Shown here one piece after another: positions 7,455 to 16,485 of a DNA stretch of 64,000 bases. The translations under genes and the position numbers were made by a program. The notes under the pieces are model-generated. The model did no database searches and was not told the origin of the DNA. It saw only the letters and a list, made by a program, of their open reading frames with translations. Each line of letters starts with the position of its first letter. Position 1 is the first letter of the stretch. The stretch is from Hyphomicrobiaceae bacterium (GTDB lineage Bacteria; Pseudomonadota; Alphaproteobacteria; Rhizobiales; Hyphomicrobiaceae): the NCBI GenBank assembly GCA_022842785.1, contig JALHOW010000001.1, forward strand, positions 496,001-560,000, written 5' to 3'.

Positions 7455-9194
7455 CTACCAGCGGCGCTCGAAGCGTTTGCGCAGCCAGATGGCCGTGCCG
7501 TTCATGACGAAAAGGAAGACGAGGAGGACGACGATCGCGCCCGCCGTCTTGGCCTGGAAGGCCAGCTCGGGCAGGTCGGACCAGAGATAGATCTGCACCG
7601 GCAACACGGTTGCGGCGTCCGTAATTCCGCCCGGCACATCCACGATGAAGGCGACCATGCCGATCATGAGCAGCGGCGCCGTCTCACCGAGCGCGTGCGC
7701 CATGCCGATGATCGTGCCGGTCATGATGCCCGGCATGGCGAGCGGCAGCACGTGATGGAAGACGGCTTGCTGATGCGAGGCGCCGACGCCGAGTGCCGCT
7801 TCCTTGATCGAGGGGGGCACGGCCTTCAGTGCGGCCCGCGAGGCGATGATGATCGTCGGCAGCACGAGCAGCGCGAGCACCAGGCCGCCGACGAGCGGCG
7901 CTGATCTCGGCAACCCGAAGAAGTTCAGGAACATGGCAAGGCCGAGTAGCCCGAACACGATCGAGGGCACGGCAGCCAGGTTGTTGATGTTCACCTCGAT
8001 GAGATCGGTAAAGCGGTTCTTCGGGGCGAACTCTTCGAGATAGATCGCGGCCGCGACGCCGATCGGCAAGCAGAGGATGAGCGTCACGATGAGCGTCAGC
8101 GCTGTGCCGACAATGGCCCCGCGGATACCCGCGAGCTCAGGCTCTCGGCTGTCGCCCGATGTGAAGAACCGCCAGTTAAAGCTGCGCTCCACCTGCGCGT
8201 TGGCCTTGAAGCGCTCGAGGAGGGCGACTTCGAGATCGGTGATTTTGCGCGAGCTTTCGGGCGTCGTGTACGTGAGGATGCGCCAGTTGCCAGCCTGTGA
8301 CTCGTTGGTCGACGAGAGCGGCAACAGGACGTCGCCTTCGATGCGATCCGCAGCAAGCTGGCTGATCTTGACGAGGCCGCCGTTGATACCGACGAGCAGC
8401 GAGGGCAGGCGGCTGTCGAGCGTCTCGGCGGCCGTGCGGTCATTGGCGCGCGCGGCGAGTTCGGTGGCTTCCTTGCGTAATTCGGCGGCGCGTTCGGCGG
8501 CATTGGGGGCTGTGCTGCGTGAGGTGCGCTCGGCGTCGGCCAGTAGCGCGTTCGCCCGCTCGGCCATGACGAGCTTCACCGAAACGAGATTTTCGGAGAA
8601 GTCATTGCCGGGCGCTGTAATCGTAATCGATCCGCTCGTATCGCTCGGTGTGGCGACGCCGCGGCTCGGCCGCACGACGATCGGCGTACCGGCACCTTTG
8701 AAATAGAGATCGGCATCATCGGAGAGCAGCAGCGGCGCCTTGATCGTCGTGCCGATCAAGGCCGGATTGGCGACGATACGCTCACGAATGTCGTCGGCGG
8801 CGCCCGTGCTGATAAGGCGGATGAGTGTCCGCTCAGGGCCGCGTCCCTGCACGCCGGGGATCGCCGTCCTGAGAGTATCGCGCATCACCGGCAGATAGTC
8901 GGCGGTACGGATCGCTACCGGATCATTCTTCTGCTCGGGCGCCACGAGGTCGTTCGGAATAGCGACGTCGAGCTGCAGCGAATGCGTCGTGAATGCCGGA
9001 AAGGCCTTCGTACCGACGTCGACCAGCAGCACGGTAAGAAACACCGCCGCCGTGAGGATTGCGAGCAGGCCATAGGCCTTGAAGCGGGCCTCGGCGCGAT
9101 AGCGCCGGCGTATGGCGGCCTGAGCTTCGGGCGATGTGATGTCGACGCGTCGCCGGATGGGCGGTGTTGCCGTACCTGCAGTGAGATCAGTCAT
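7455..9194 (-). CDS. pstA: Phosphate ABC transporter permease PstA (long form)
   Basis: Inner-membrane permease of the phosphate importer, 579 residues compared with about 300 in E. coli. An N-terminal membrane segment ([21 protein letters not shown]) precedes a soluble region of about 300 residues, the DUF3333-type extension typical of alphaproteobacterial PstA. The C-terminal third is the BPD-type permease domain with several membrane helices and an EAA loop ([29 protein letters not shown]). The ATG overlaps the pstC stop by 8 bases, indicating translational coupling. Confidence 0.95.
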   Translation of the reverse strand: MTDLTAGTATPPIRRRVDITSPEAQAAIRRRYRAEARFKAYGLLAILTAAVFLTVLLVDVGTKAFPAFTTHSLQLDVAIPNDLVAPEQKNDPVAIRTADYLPVMRDTLRTAIPGVQGRGPERTLIRLISTGAADDIRERIVANPALIGTTIKAPLLLSDDADLYFKGAGTPIVVRPSRGVATPSDTSGSITITAPGNDFSENLVSVKLVMAERANALLADAERTSRSTAPNAAERAAELRKEATELAARANDRTAAETLDSRLPSLLVGINGGLVKISQLAADRIEGDVLLPLSSTNESQAGNWRILTYTTPESSRKITDLEVALLERFKANAQVERSFNWRFFTSGDSREPELAGIRGAIVGTALTLIVTLILCLPIGVAAAIYLEEFAPKNRFTDLIEVNINNLAAVPSIVFGLLGLAMFLNFFGLPRSAPLVGGLVLALLVLPTIIIASRAALKAVPPSIKEAALGVGASHQQAVFHHVLPLAMPGIMTGTIIGMAHALGETAPLLMIGMVAFIVDVPGGITDAATVLPVQIYLWSDLPELAFQAKTAGAIVVLLVFLFVMNGTAIWLRKRFERRW

Positions 9195-10578
9195 ATTGCT
9201 CTCGGTATCTGCGCACGATCTGCTGCGCGATGATGTTGAGCACGAGCGTCACGAAGAAGAGCACGAAGCCGAGCGCGAAAGCGGCGAGCGTCTTGGCGCT
9301 GTCGAACTCCTGATCGCCGACGAGGATGGTCTTGATCTGGACGGTGATGGTCGTGACCGCCTCGAGTGGATTGAACGTCAGGTTCGCGGCGAGGCCGGCG
9401 GCCATGACGACGATCATGGTCTCGCCAATGGCACGGCTGATCGCGAGCATGAAAGCGGAGACGATGCCCGGAAGGGCGGCTGGCAGGATGACCTTCTTGA
9501 TGGTCTCGGACTTCGTCGCACCAAGCGCATAGGCGCCATCGCGCAGCGACTGCGGTACGGCGTTGATGACGTCATCCGAAAGCGAGGAGATAAACGGAAT
9601 GATCATCATGCCCATGACGAGACCGGCGGCGAGCGCGGACTCCGAAGCGACATCGAGACCGAAGCTCTCACCCCAGCCGCGAATGTACGGCGCGACCGTC
9701 AGCGCGGCGAAGAAGCCGAGCACCACCGTCGGCACGCCCGCCAGGATTTCCAGAACAGGTTTTGCCCAGGCGCGGAAGCGCGGTGTCGCGTACTCCGAGA
9801 GATAGATCGCGGAGAAAAGTCCGAGCGGTCCAGCAACGAGGATCGCGATGAACGTGATCAGCAGCGTGCCCGTGAGCAGCGGGATGAAGCCGAAGGCGGT
9901 CTTGATATCGCCCTGGTCCGCGCGGAGCGCCGCCTGCGGGTTCCACTCCGTGCCGAACAAGAATTCCGAAACGCTTGGCCGTCCCTTGAGCGAGGGATCG
10001 AAGAAGAAGCGGTACGTCTCCCACACGACCGAGAACACGATGCCGATCGTGGTCAGGATGGCTACGAGCGCGCAGAGGATCAGTACGGCGATGACAAAGC
10101 GCTCGAAGTAATTGCGCGCGCGGAACGTAGAGCTGATCCGGCTGAGCACAAGAAAGAGCGCGAGAAGGCCGAGTGCCGTACCGATGCCGAGAACGGCAAG
10201 CCGGCCCGTCGTGAAGATGCCGGCATAGCTGGCTGCGGCATCGCGCAGGGCGGCGGATGGATCACCCTGATGACGGCCGTCGAGAAGGTTGCTCACATCG
10301 CGCAGGACGACGCCGCGCTGAAGGGGATCGTTTGCGATTTCTGGCGGGAAGAAGTTGAAGACACTCGATGTCGCGAGCTGCTTCACGAGCGGCGTGCCGA
10401 TCGCGAACACGAGGATCATGGGTACGATCAGTGCCACCGCGGCGAGGAGGCCGTGGTAGGTCGGCAGCGAATGTAGTGCGCCGCCTGGGCCTGCGCGCAG
10501 TGACTGCGCGCGCTTGGCTGCAATGAAATAGCCGGCCACGACCAGACAGGCGAGCGTGAGGAAGTAGATGGCCGTCAT
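9187..10578 (-). CDS. pstC: Phosphate ABC transporter permease PstC (long form)
   Basis: Second permease of the phosphate importer, 463 residues. It begins with a membrane helix (MTAIYFLTLACLVVAGYFIAA), has an inserted region between early helices as in other alphaproteobacterial PstC, and ends with the canonical permease domain (IYLSEYATPRFRAWAKPVLEILAGVPTVV as two adjacent motifs; EAA-type loop SLRDGAYALGATKSETIKKVILPAALPGI). The track start is a GTG two codons earlier; I prefer ATG 10578, which follows AGGAC. It pairs with PstA and overlaps it by 8 bases. Confidence 0.95.
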   Translation of the reverse strand: MTAIYFLTLACLVVAGYFIAAKRAQSLRAGPGGALHSLPTYHGLLAAVALIVPMILVFAIGTPLVKQLATSSVFNFFPPEIANDPLQRGVVLRDVSNLLDGRHQGDPSAALRDAAASYAGIFTTGRLAVLGIGTALGLLALFLVLSRISSTFRARNYFERFVIAVLILCALVAILTTIGIVFSVVWETYRFFFDPSLKGRPSVSEFLFGTEWNPQAALRADQGDIKTAFGFIPLLTGTLLITFIAILVAGPLGLFSAIYLSEYATPRFRAWAKPVLEILAGVPTVVLGFFAALTVAPYIRGWGESFGLDVASESALAAGLVMGMMIIPFISSLSDDVINAVPQSLRDGAYALGATKSETIKKVILPAALPGIVSAFMLAISRAIGETMIVVMAAGLAANLTFNPLEAVTTITVQIKTILVGDQEFDSAKTLAAFALGFVLFFVTLVLNIIAQQIVRRYREQYD

Positions 10579-10617
10579 GGTCACAGTCCTGCGGGCTTAG
10601 GCGGCGATGATCTGATG

Positions 10618-10653
10618 GGGAATGGCCCGGGTTGAGGCTTCCCGGGCCATCCC
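10618..10653 (-). terminator. Intercistronic hairpin between pstS and pstC
   Basis: After the pstS stop the transcript can form GGGATGGCCCGGG-AAGCCTCAA-CCCGGGCCATTCCC with one bulged base. No T-run follows on the minus strand, so it probably attenuates or protects the upstream message rather than fully terminating. Such a hairpin would give more PstS than permease, as is usual for binding-protein operons (inference). Confidence 0.6.
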
Positions 10654-10671
10654 AAATTTTGCGAGAGCCGC

Positions 10672-11727
10672 CTACTTCACGTCGCTGGCGGTCAGCGCCT
10701 TCATGGCCGTGGCGTTAGCCGAGATCGTCTTCGCCTCTGCAGGCGGCAGCGAGATCAGGCCTTTGAGCGCGAGGTAGCCGTCCTTCGACATGGCCTTCGA
10801 CGAAACGTACTCGCCGACGAACTTGTCAAGGCCGGGGATCACACCGACGTGCTGCTTCTTCACATAGATGAAGAGAGGGCGGGCACCCGCGTACTTGCCG
10901 GCAGCGATCGCGTCATACTCCGGCGCGACACCGTTGAGCGGTACGCCGCGCAGCTTCGCAGCGTTCTCCTCGAGGAAGGAGTAGCCGAAGATACCGAACG
11001 CATTGCGGTTCGCTTCGAGCTTCTGCACGATGACGTTGTCGTTCTCGCCGGCCTCGACGTAGGCGCCATCCTTGCGGATGGACTTCCATGCGCCGTCAAA
11101 TGCCTTGCGGTCGGACTTCTTGAGGGCGGCGAGCGCGGGGATCTTCTCAGCGCCGGGTTCCATGATGAGCTCATGGAAGGCGTCGCGCGTGCCTGACGTC
11201 GGCGGCGGACCCAGAACCTCGATCTTCACGTTCGGCAGCGAAGGATCGATGTCGGACCAGTTCTTGTACGGGTTGGCGACGAGCTTGCCGTCCTTGTCGG
11301 GCACCTGCTCGGCGAGGGCGAGGAAGGCCTGCTCGAGCGTGAGCTTGAGCGCCGGGCCGGCTTTCGACTGCGCAATGGTGAGACCGTCAATGCCGACCTT
11401 GACCTCGACCACGTCGGTGACGCCGTTCTTCGTGCAATCGTCGAACTCGCTCTTGCGCATGGCCCGCGACGCATTGGTGATGTCGGGATGACCGACGCCG
11501 ACGCCCGCGCAGAAGAGCTTGAAGCCACCACCGGTGCCGGTCGACTCGACGACCGGTGTCTTGATGCCGCCCGTCTTGCCGATCTGCTCGGCGACGGCCG
11601 TCGTGAAGGGATAGACCGTCGAGGAACCGACGACCCGGATCTGGTCGCGTGCCGATGCTGCATCGGCGAACCCGACGATACCCACAGCAGCCATCGCCGC
11701 CGCGGTCGTGAAGAACTTGGTGCTCAT
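10672..11727 (-). CDS. pstS: Periplasmic phosphate-binding protein PstS
   Basis: A 351-residue substrate-binding protein. A signal peptide (MSTKFFTTAAAMAAVGIVGFADAASA) is followed by RVVGSSTVYPFTTAVAE, the phosphate-binding start of PstS. Further landmarks are ESTGTGGGFKLFCAGVG, ITNASRAM and GPPPTSGTRDAFHEL. ATG 11727 with GGGAG upstream is preferred over the GTG-type extension in the track. It leads the pst operon; upstream lies a candidate Pho box. Together with PstCAB it forms the complete high-affinity phosphate importer. Confidence 0.96.
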   Translation of the reverse strand: MSTKFFTTAAAMAAVGIVGFADAASARDQIRVVGSSTVYPFTTAVAEQIGKTGGIKTPVVESTGTGGGFKLFCAGVGVGHPDITNASRAMRKSEFDDCTKNGVTDVVEVKVGIDGLTIAQSKAGPALKLTLEQAFLALAEQVPDKDGKLVANPYKNWSDIDPSLPNVKIEVLGPPPTSGTRDAFHELIMEPGAEKIPALAALKKSDRKAFDGAWKSIRKDGAYVEAGENDNVIVQKLEANRNAFGIFGYSFLEENAAKLRGVPLNGVAPEYDAIAAGKYAGARPLFIYVKKQHVGVIPGLDKFVGEYVSSKAMSKDGYLALKGLISLPPAEAKTISANATAMKALTASDVK

Positions 11728-11820
11728 TGCAATCTCCCAGAGCATCTGAGGGAGGCGCGAATTTCCCGCTCAGCGCCTCGCTGGGCCCCTTGGCCCTGGG
11801 CAGACTTCTAGCCGACAGCC

Positions 11821-11838
11821 ATAATCGTTTCATGACAG
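11821..11838 (-). promoter_or_regulatory. Candidate Pho box upstream of pstS
   Basis: On the minus strand the sequence CTGTCATGAAACGATTAT has a perfect first CTGTCAT unit and a weak second unit (4 of 7) at the expected 11-base spacing; a further CTGTC lies 20 bases beyond. It is about 95-110 bases upstream of the pstS start. PhoB control of pst is well established in this class; binding here is inferred. Confidence 0.45.
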
Positions 11839-12000
11839 TTTATCGCATTGATATTTAATGCTATTATTCGAGATGATCTGGACGCAGTCAAAGTCCTCGC
11901 GAGGGCGCGTTCACGCCAGTGCGCGTGTGCCCATGACATTGGCTTCGCCAAGCAGTATGGATGCGCGGAACAGCCCATCGGGGCATGACGGACAATACCT

Positions 12001-12363
12001 ATGGCAACTCAAGCAGATGGCGGCGGATTGGCGGGTGCGGATGCGGTGCTCGTGCGCCTCGCAGAGACTATCAGGGCGCGGCGCTCGGCGGCGGCCGATG
12101 CGTCCTACACGCGCCAGCTCCTCGACGGCGGCCTGCCGCGCTGCGCGAAGAAGTTTGGCGAGGAAGCTGTGGAGGTCATCATTGCCGGCCTTCGCGAAGA
12201 CGATGCGGCGCTCAAGGGCGAAGCTGCCGATCTGCTGTACCACCTGCTGGTGCTGCTCGAAGTGCGCGACATCGCGATCGAGGACGTGCTCGCGGCGCTC
12301 GAAAAGCGCATGGGACTTTCGGGCCTCGACGAGAAATCGAGCCGGGGTCGCAAGGAGAGCTGA
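12001..12363 (+). CDS. hisE: Phosphoribosyl-ATP pyrophosphatase HisE
   Basis: A 120-residue all-helical MazG-like enzyme for the second step of histidine synthesis, hydrolysing PR-ATP to PR-AMP and pyrophosphate. Motifs are SYTRQLLDGGLPRCAKKFGEEAVEVIIA and the metal-binding DLLYHLLVLL; the EExxE-type acidic cluster is visible. It lies three bases upstream of coaA, a pairing common in alphaproteobacteria. Other his genes are absent from the window. The Shine-Dalgarno sequence before ATG 12001 is weak. Confidence 0.94.
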   Translation: MATQADGGGLAGADAVLVRLAETIRARRSAAADASYTRQLLDGGLPRCAKKFGEEAVEVIIAGLREDDAALKGEAADLLYHLLVLLEVRDIAIEDVLAALEKRMGLSGLDEKSSRGRKES

Positions 12364-12366
12364 ACT

Positions 12367-13347
12367 ATGCGCGATGTCCTGCAGCAGGAAGATTATGCGG
12401 CGCGGTCCGGCGTGCTCTACTCGCCGTATCGCTCGATCAGCCGCGAGGATTGGGCGCGGCTGCGCGCCGATACGCCGATGACACTGGTGCCGCGTGATCT
12501 CGCGACGCTGTCCGGTCTCATCGAAGAACTCTCCATCGAGGAAGTCGAGCAGATTTATCTGCCGCTTTCGCGCCTGCTCAATCTGCACGTCGCGGCATCG
12601 CAGGAGCTTTACGCCGTCACATCGAAGTTTCTGGGACGGCAAGGACGGCGCGTGCCCTTCATCATCGGTGTGGCCGGCTCCGTTGCTGTCGGCAAAAGCA
12701 CGACGGCGCGCGTTCTGCGGGCGCTGCTCGCGCGCTGGCCCGATCATCCCCGCGTCGATCTCGTGACGACTGACGGCTTTCTGTGGCCGAACCACGAGCT
12801 CGAAGCGCGCGGCATCATGCACCGCAAGGGTTTTCCGGAGAGCTTCGATCTCGCGCGGCTGTTGAACTTCCTCGGCGATGTCAAATCCGGACGCGAGAAG
12901 GTTGCCGCTCCCGTCTATTCGCACTTTCACTACGACATCATTCCGGGCCAGCAGATCGTCGTCGATCGCCCCGATATCCTGATCGTCGAAGGTCTCAATG
13001 TGCTGCAGCCCGCACGTCTGCCGAAGGACGGCGCAGCGATCCCGTTCGTGTCGGATTTCTTCGATTTTTCGATCTACATCGACGCAGATCCGCAAGTCAT
13101 CGAAGACTGGTACGTGAAGCGCTTCATGCGCCTCAGAACCACGGCCTTCCGCGATCCGGCTGCGTACTTCCACCGCTATGCGCAGCTCACCGACGAGCAG
13201 GCACTCGCCAAGGCGCTCGAGATCTGGGGCGGGATCAACCGGATCAATCTCGACGAGAACATCCTGCCGACGCGTCAGCGCGCGCGCTGCATTCTGCGCA
13301 AGGGCGCGGACCACACTGTCGACGGCGTGCTGCTCCGCCGGATCTGA
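12367..13347 (+). CDS. coaA: Type I pantothenate kinase CoaA
   Basis: A 326-residue kinase that phosphorylates pantothenate in the first committed step of coenzyme A synthesis. It has the P-loop [15 protein letters not shown], the TTDGFLWPN strand with the catalytic-acid region, [19 protein letters not shown] and the C-terminal [14 protein letters not shown]. Length matches the family. It is co-transcribed with hisE and its stop directly abuts the stop of the convergent basic-protein gene. Confidence 0.96.
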   Translation: MRDVLQQEDYAARSGVLYSPYRSISREDWARLRADTPMTLVPRDLATLSGLIEELSIEEVEQIYLPLSRLLNLHVAASQELYAVTSKFLGRQGRRVPFIIGVAGSVAVGKSTTARVLRALLARWPDHPRVDLVTTDGFLWPNHELEARGIMHRKGFPESFDLARLLNFLGDVKSGREKVAAPVYSHFHYDIIPGQQIVVDRPDILIVEGLNVLQPARLPKDGAAIPFVSDFFDFSIYIDADPQVIEDWYVKRFMRLRTTAFRDPAAYFHRYAQLTDEQALAKALEIWGGINRINLDENILPTRQRARCILRKGADHTVDGVLLRRI

Positions 13348-13908
13348 TCAGTCCTTGCGTGGCTTCGTCGTGCGGCGCTGAGCCAGGGCAAACCACGCAT
13401 TCCACGCTTCCGCGCTCTGGCGCACGGCGGTCGTTGCAAGCGGCATGTCCAGTGCGGCCTTGGCCATGCGGGCCTGCATGGCGAGGCCCGTTGCCGTCAT
13501 CCGCCATCCAAGCGTCATCCACGGTTGCGCGAGACCGAGGAAGTCGAATGCGGCAACCGGCCTGCCGGTATGTACGTTCGCGGGCGCGGCCGGCGGCTCG
13601 GTCTTGGGGTGGTAGCTCGCCTGCGCAGACGGCTTTGCGGCGTGCGAGGCCTTCTCGACAGGGCCGACTTTCTTCTCGGCGCGCGCGAGTAGCGGCGCCG
13701 CGGACTGGGCACGGGCGGCTGTCTTGCGTGGCGATGGTGTCGCGTCGACCTTGCGGGAGGAGGCAGCGGCCTTTGCAGCCCGACCGGAACTGCTCGCGGC
13801 GGTTTTGGCCTGCTTCCCGGCCCGCTTATTGCTTTTGCGGTCCCGGCTTGCTCCGGCTTTCACTTTGGGAGCCTTCGGACCCGTCGACTTTGATTTCCGG
13901 CCAGTCAT
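13348..13908 (-). CDS. Lys/Ala-rich basic protein with a phasin-like C-terminal helix region
   Basis: From ATG 13908 (MTGRKSKSTGPKAPKVKAG) this encodes 186 residues. The first 110 are Lys/Ala/Ser/Pro-rich with SPRKTAA- and KxxK-type runs, like bacterial histone-H1-like tails. The last 65 residues (FDFLGLAQPWMTLGWRMTATGLAMQ and AEAWNAWFALAQ) look like an amphipathic helical segment resembling phasins that coat polyhydroxyalkanoate granules. A role linking DNA and granules, as for PhaM/PhaF-type proteins, is only inference. The longer track start at 14037 has no support. Confidence 0.6.
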   Translation of the reverse strand: MTGRKSKSTGPKAPKVKAGASRDRKSNKRAGKQAKTAASSSGRAAKAAASSRKVDATPSPRKTAARAQSAAPLLARAEKKVGPVEKASHAAKPSAQASYHPKTEPPAAPANVHTGRPVAAFDFLGLAQPWMTLGWRMTATGLAMQARMAKAALDMPLATTAVRQSAEAWNAWFALAQRRTTKPRKD

Positions 13909-14059
13909 GTGCGTACCCCACAATTGAGACTGATGACTATGGCGCAACTCATTCGCTGCGCCCCATGTGGCGGCATTATGATGCGACGCACAAAGATATA
14001 TCACGCGCAGCAGCGTGATGGCCACTTCTTGTTGCAACGCGGGAGGAGCTGGCGCGGTT

Positions 14060-15052
14060 TCAGAGACCGCGAGCGGCGGCGAGCGCGGCGAGCGACGTCT
14101 CCGGGCGCGCGCCGATGTGGCTGATGATCTCGCCGGCGGCGAGACTGCCGAGATGGCCGCAGGCTTCGAGCGGCTTGCCGCTCGTATATCCGTACAGGAA
14201 GCCCGCGGCGTAGAGGTCGCCGGCCCCTGTCGTGTCGATGACCTGTCGGATGGGCGCTGCGGGCACGCTCACGGCCTTGTCGCCCTTGAAGATGACCGAT
14301 CCCTTGGCGCTCCGCGTGAGTACGGCGACCTTGGCATCGGACTTGGCCTGGCGCGCGGCCTCCTCGAAGCTGGCGGCGCCGTAAAGGGCCGTAATCTCGG
14401 TTTCGTTGGCGAACAAAATATCGACGCGGTGGCGGATGAGTTCCAGGAACTCAATGCGATGGCGCTCGACGCAGAATCCATCGGAAAGCGTCAGCGCAAC
14501 TTCGCGTCCGGCCTTCTCGGCCATGTCCGCCGCATGGCGGAAGGCTGCCTGGGCATCGGGGCGGTCGAAGAGATAGCCCTCGAGATAGAGGATGCGCGAG
14601 GCGGCGATGAGCTCGGGATCGACGTCGCGCGGGCTGAGCTCCGGGCTGACGCCGAGGAACGTGTTCATGGTGCGCTGGCCGTCCGGCGTAACGAGGATCA
14701 GCGAGCGCGCCGTTGGCGCGCCGCCCGTCGAGGCCGGTGTATCGAAGGCAACGCCGGCGGCGCGAATGTCGTGACGGAAGATGTTGCCGAAATCGTCCTC
14801 GGTGACCTTGCCGATAAAGGCCGATTTGCCTCCGAGCGAGGCAATGCCGACCATGGTGTTGGCGGCCGAGCCACCGGAGATTTCCACGGCCGGGCCCATC
14901 TCCTGATAGAGATGCGAGACGCGATCCGCATCGACCAGCATCATGTGGCCCTTGGCCAGATTGTGCTTGATGAGGAAGTCGTTCTTGCAGCGGCCAATGA
15001 TGTCGACGATGGCATTGCCGATGCCCACGACGTCATGTTCGATCTTGGCCAT
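14060..15052 (-). CDS. PfkB-family carbohydrate/nucleoside kinase (adenosine kinase-like)
   Basis: A 330-residue ribokinase-fold kinase. The N-terminus DVVGIGNAIVDII, the substrate-lid motif SGGSAANTMVGIASLGG, the catalytic anion hole and base DTTGAGDLYAAGF and the following GY-rich helix are PfkB signatures. Alphaproteobacterial members of this length are annotated as adenosine kinase. The gene is monocistronic, followed by the basic-protein gene on the same strand and preceded by two large palindromes. The precise substrate is inferred from family resemblance only. Confidence 0.87.
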   Translation of the reverse strand: MAKIEHDVVGIGNAIVDIIGRCKNDFLIKHNLAKGHMMLVDADRVSHLYQEMGPAVEISGGSAANTMVGIASLGGKSAFIGKVTEDDFGNIFRHDIRAAGVAFDTPASTGGAPTARSLILVTPDGQRTMNTFLGVSPELSPRDVDPELIAASRILYLEGYLFDRPDAQAAFRHAADMAEKAGREVALTLSDGFCVERHRIEFLELIRHRVDILFANETEITALYGAASFEEAARQAKSDAKVAVLTRSAKGSVIFKGDKAVSVPAAPIRQVIDTTGAGDLYAAGFLYGYTSGKPLEACGHLGSLAAGEIISHIGARPETSLAALAAARGL

Positions 15053-15117
15053 GGAAGGGTCCCCCGCGTTCTCTGTGTGGCCGCACTATCATGGCCGGGG
15101 TTGTTGGAGCAAGCCGG

Positions 15118-15192
15118 CTAGTGTCCCGATCGCGAAGTTCGTCACCATCTGCGGCGGCTCTCGAGCGAACTTCGCGATCGAAAGGGCACTAG
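15118..15192. repeat. Palindromic element 1 (CTAGTG...CACTAG, 15-bp inner arms)
   Basis: A 75-bp inverted repeat: CTAGTG at the left end and CACTAG at the right end, with perfect inner arms CGATCGCGAAGTTCG (15127-15141) and CGAACTTCGCGATCG (15166-15180) around a 24-base loop. It lies in the gap between the PfkB kinase and holA, 13 bases from a second element with the same ends. No coding sequence is seen in it. Confidence 0.85.
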
Positions 15193-15205
15193 CAAATCTA
15201 TGTTT

Positions 15206-15283
15206 CTAGTGCGGTTCAGATTCCGAAGTCCGCCTCCCAGGCCTGCCGCGAAGTGGTGGCGGACTTCGGCATCACCGCACTAG
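15206..15283. repeat. Palindromic element 2 (CTAGTGCGGT...ACCGCACTAG)
   Basis: A 78-bp inverted repeat with outer arms CTAGTGCGGT (15206-15215) and ACCGCACTAG (15274-15283), and inner arms CCGAAGTCCGCC and GGCGGACTTCGG. It has the same CTAGTG/CACTAG ends as element 1 but different inner arms. The shared termini and tandem placement suggest two members of one small palindromic repeat family. Confidence 0.85.
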
Positions 15284-15324
15284 GCCATCCTCTCCCATCA
15301 AAACAGCCAAGGTTCTCAATGCGC

Positions 15325-16371
15325 TTATGCTCGCGGCGCTGAGATGTCGCGGGAGGTAGCCAAGCGGGCAAGCTCCATGAGCAGGCGCTCGGCATGGGCG
15401 TCCTCGAGACTCGATGCCGTGCGGGCGGCGAGGGCGCTGGCGCGGATGCGAGCGACGGCGGCCGCGAGCTTCGACGCGGTCCAGCGCCGGCACTGCGCTT
15501 CTACGGCCGCGCGGCGCTTGAAGTGCAGGGGGGGACGGATCTGGCGCATGGCCTCGTCCATGCTGCGTCCGCCCTCGATGGCGCCGCGAATGCGATGCAG
15601 GCGGGCGAAGTGCCACTGCACGGCCGCGATCACCGATTGCGCACCCTCGCCAGAAGAGAGCAGGCGCTGGCAGCCTTCGATCGCACGTGTGCTGTCCCCG
15701 GCGGCGGCCGCATCGATGACGCGCTCCATGGCGAGTTCCGAAGCATCACCGACAATGGCCTCGATGTCCTCGGCCTGGATGGTGCCGCGCCCGGCGGCGT
15801 AGAGCGCGAGCTTCTCGACTTCGCCGCGCGACAGCCCGCGGTCGGCGCCAAGGCGTGCGATCAGCATTTCGCGCGCGTCGGGCGTGAGAGACAGGCGGTG
15901 CGCGCCGAGTACCTCATTGACCATCACATCGAGCGACTGGGCATCATCGCCGAAGCAGGGAATGGCGGCGGCGTGAGGCGCTTTCTCGAAAGCCGCGCGC
16001 GCGGCGTCGTCGGCGCGCAGGTTGCCGCCTTCGACGATCAGCACGCCAGCCAGCGGGGGCCCGTCCAGAATGCCACGCAGAAGCGCACCCGTGACGCGCC
16101 GGCTCATGTTCGTGCGCACGATCTTGCGCCCGCCGAACATGGGAAGCGTCAGCAGCTCGACAGAGAGTCGCTCGCCGTCATCTTCGAGCTCGGGATCATC
16201 GATGCGCACGATCTCGCCGGGCGGTGTATCGCGTGCGGCAAGCGATTGCGCGAGCCGCACGGCACGTTCGCTGACGAGGCCCGTATCGCTGCCGTAGATG
16301 AGGAACGCGGTGAGCCCGGGATCGGGCCGCGTCAGGACGGCATTGGCTTGCTGAGCTTTGACGGCGACCAT
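15325..16371 (-). CDS. holA: DNA polymerase III subunit delta HolA
   Basis: A 348-residue clamp-loader subunit that opens the beta sliding clamp. The family N-terminus is seen in LIYGSDTGLVSERAVRLAQSL; later landmarks are LPMFGGRKIVRTNM, LIVEGGNLRADDAARAAFEK, the EVEKLALYA segment and the C-terminal helical collar with AQSVIAAVQWHFARLHRIRG. I chose ATG 16371 (MVAVKAQQANAVLTRPDP) over the longer track frame. It is the third gene of leuS-lptE-holA, a conserved alphaproteobacterial order. Confidence 0.93.
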   Translation of the reverse strand: MVAVKAQQANAVLTRPDPGLTAFLIYGSDTGLVSERAVRLAQSLAARDTPPGEIVRIDDPELEDDGERLSVELLTLPMFGGRKIVRTNMSRRVTGALLRGILDGPPLAGVLIVEGGNLRADDAARAAFEKAPHAAAIPCFGDDAQSLDVMVNEVLGAHRLSLTPDAREMLIARLGADRGLSRGEVEKLALYAAGRGTIQAEDIEAIVGDASELAMERVIDAAAAGDSTRAIEGCQRLLSSGEGAQSVIAAVQWHFARLHRIRGAIEGGRSMDEAMRQIRPPLHFKRRAAVEAQCRRWTASKLAAAVARIRASALAARTASSLEDAHAERLLMELARLATSRDISAPRA

Positions 16372-16485
16372 CTTTGCTTGCCATGGGCTGCTGGAAAGAG
16401 GTTCGCGACCGTTATCGGCGTGCCACGCCCACGGCGTCAATACATCAAGGTCGCGTTGGGAAGTGCGCGTGAGACGCGCGGCAGC

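Noticed and set aside
9136-10476. 446-residue plus-strand ORF
   Set aside because: Antisense to pstC; composed of charged residues such as EREHED that arise from reverse-frame reading.
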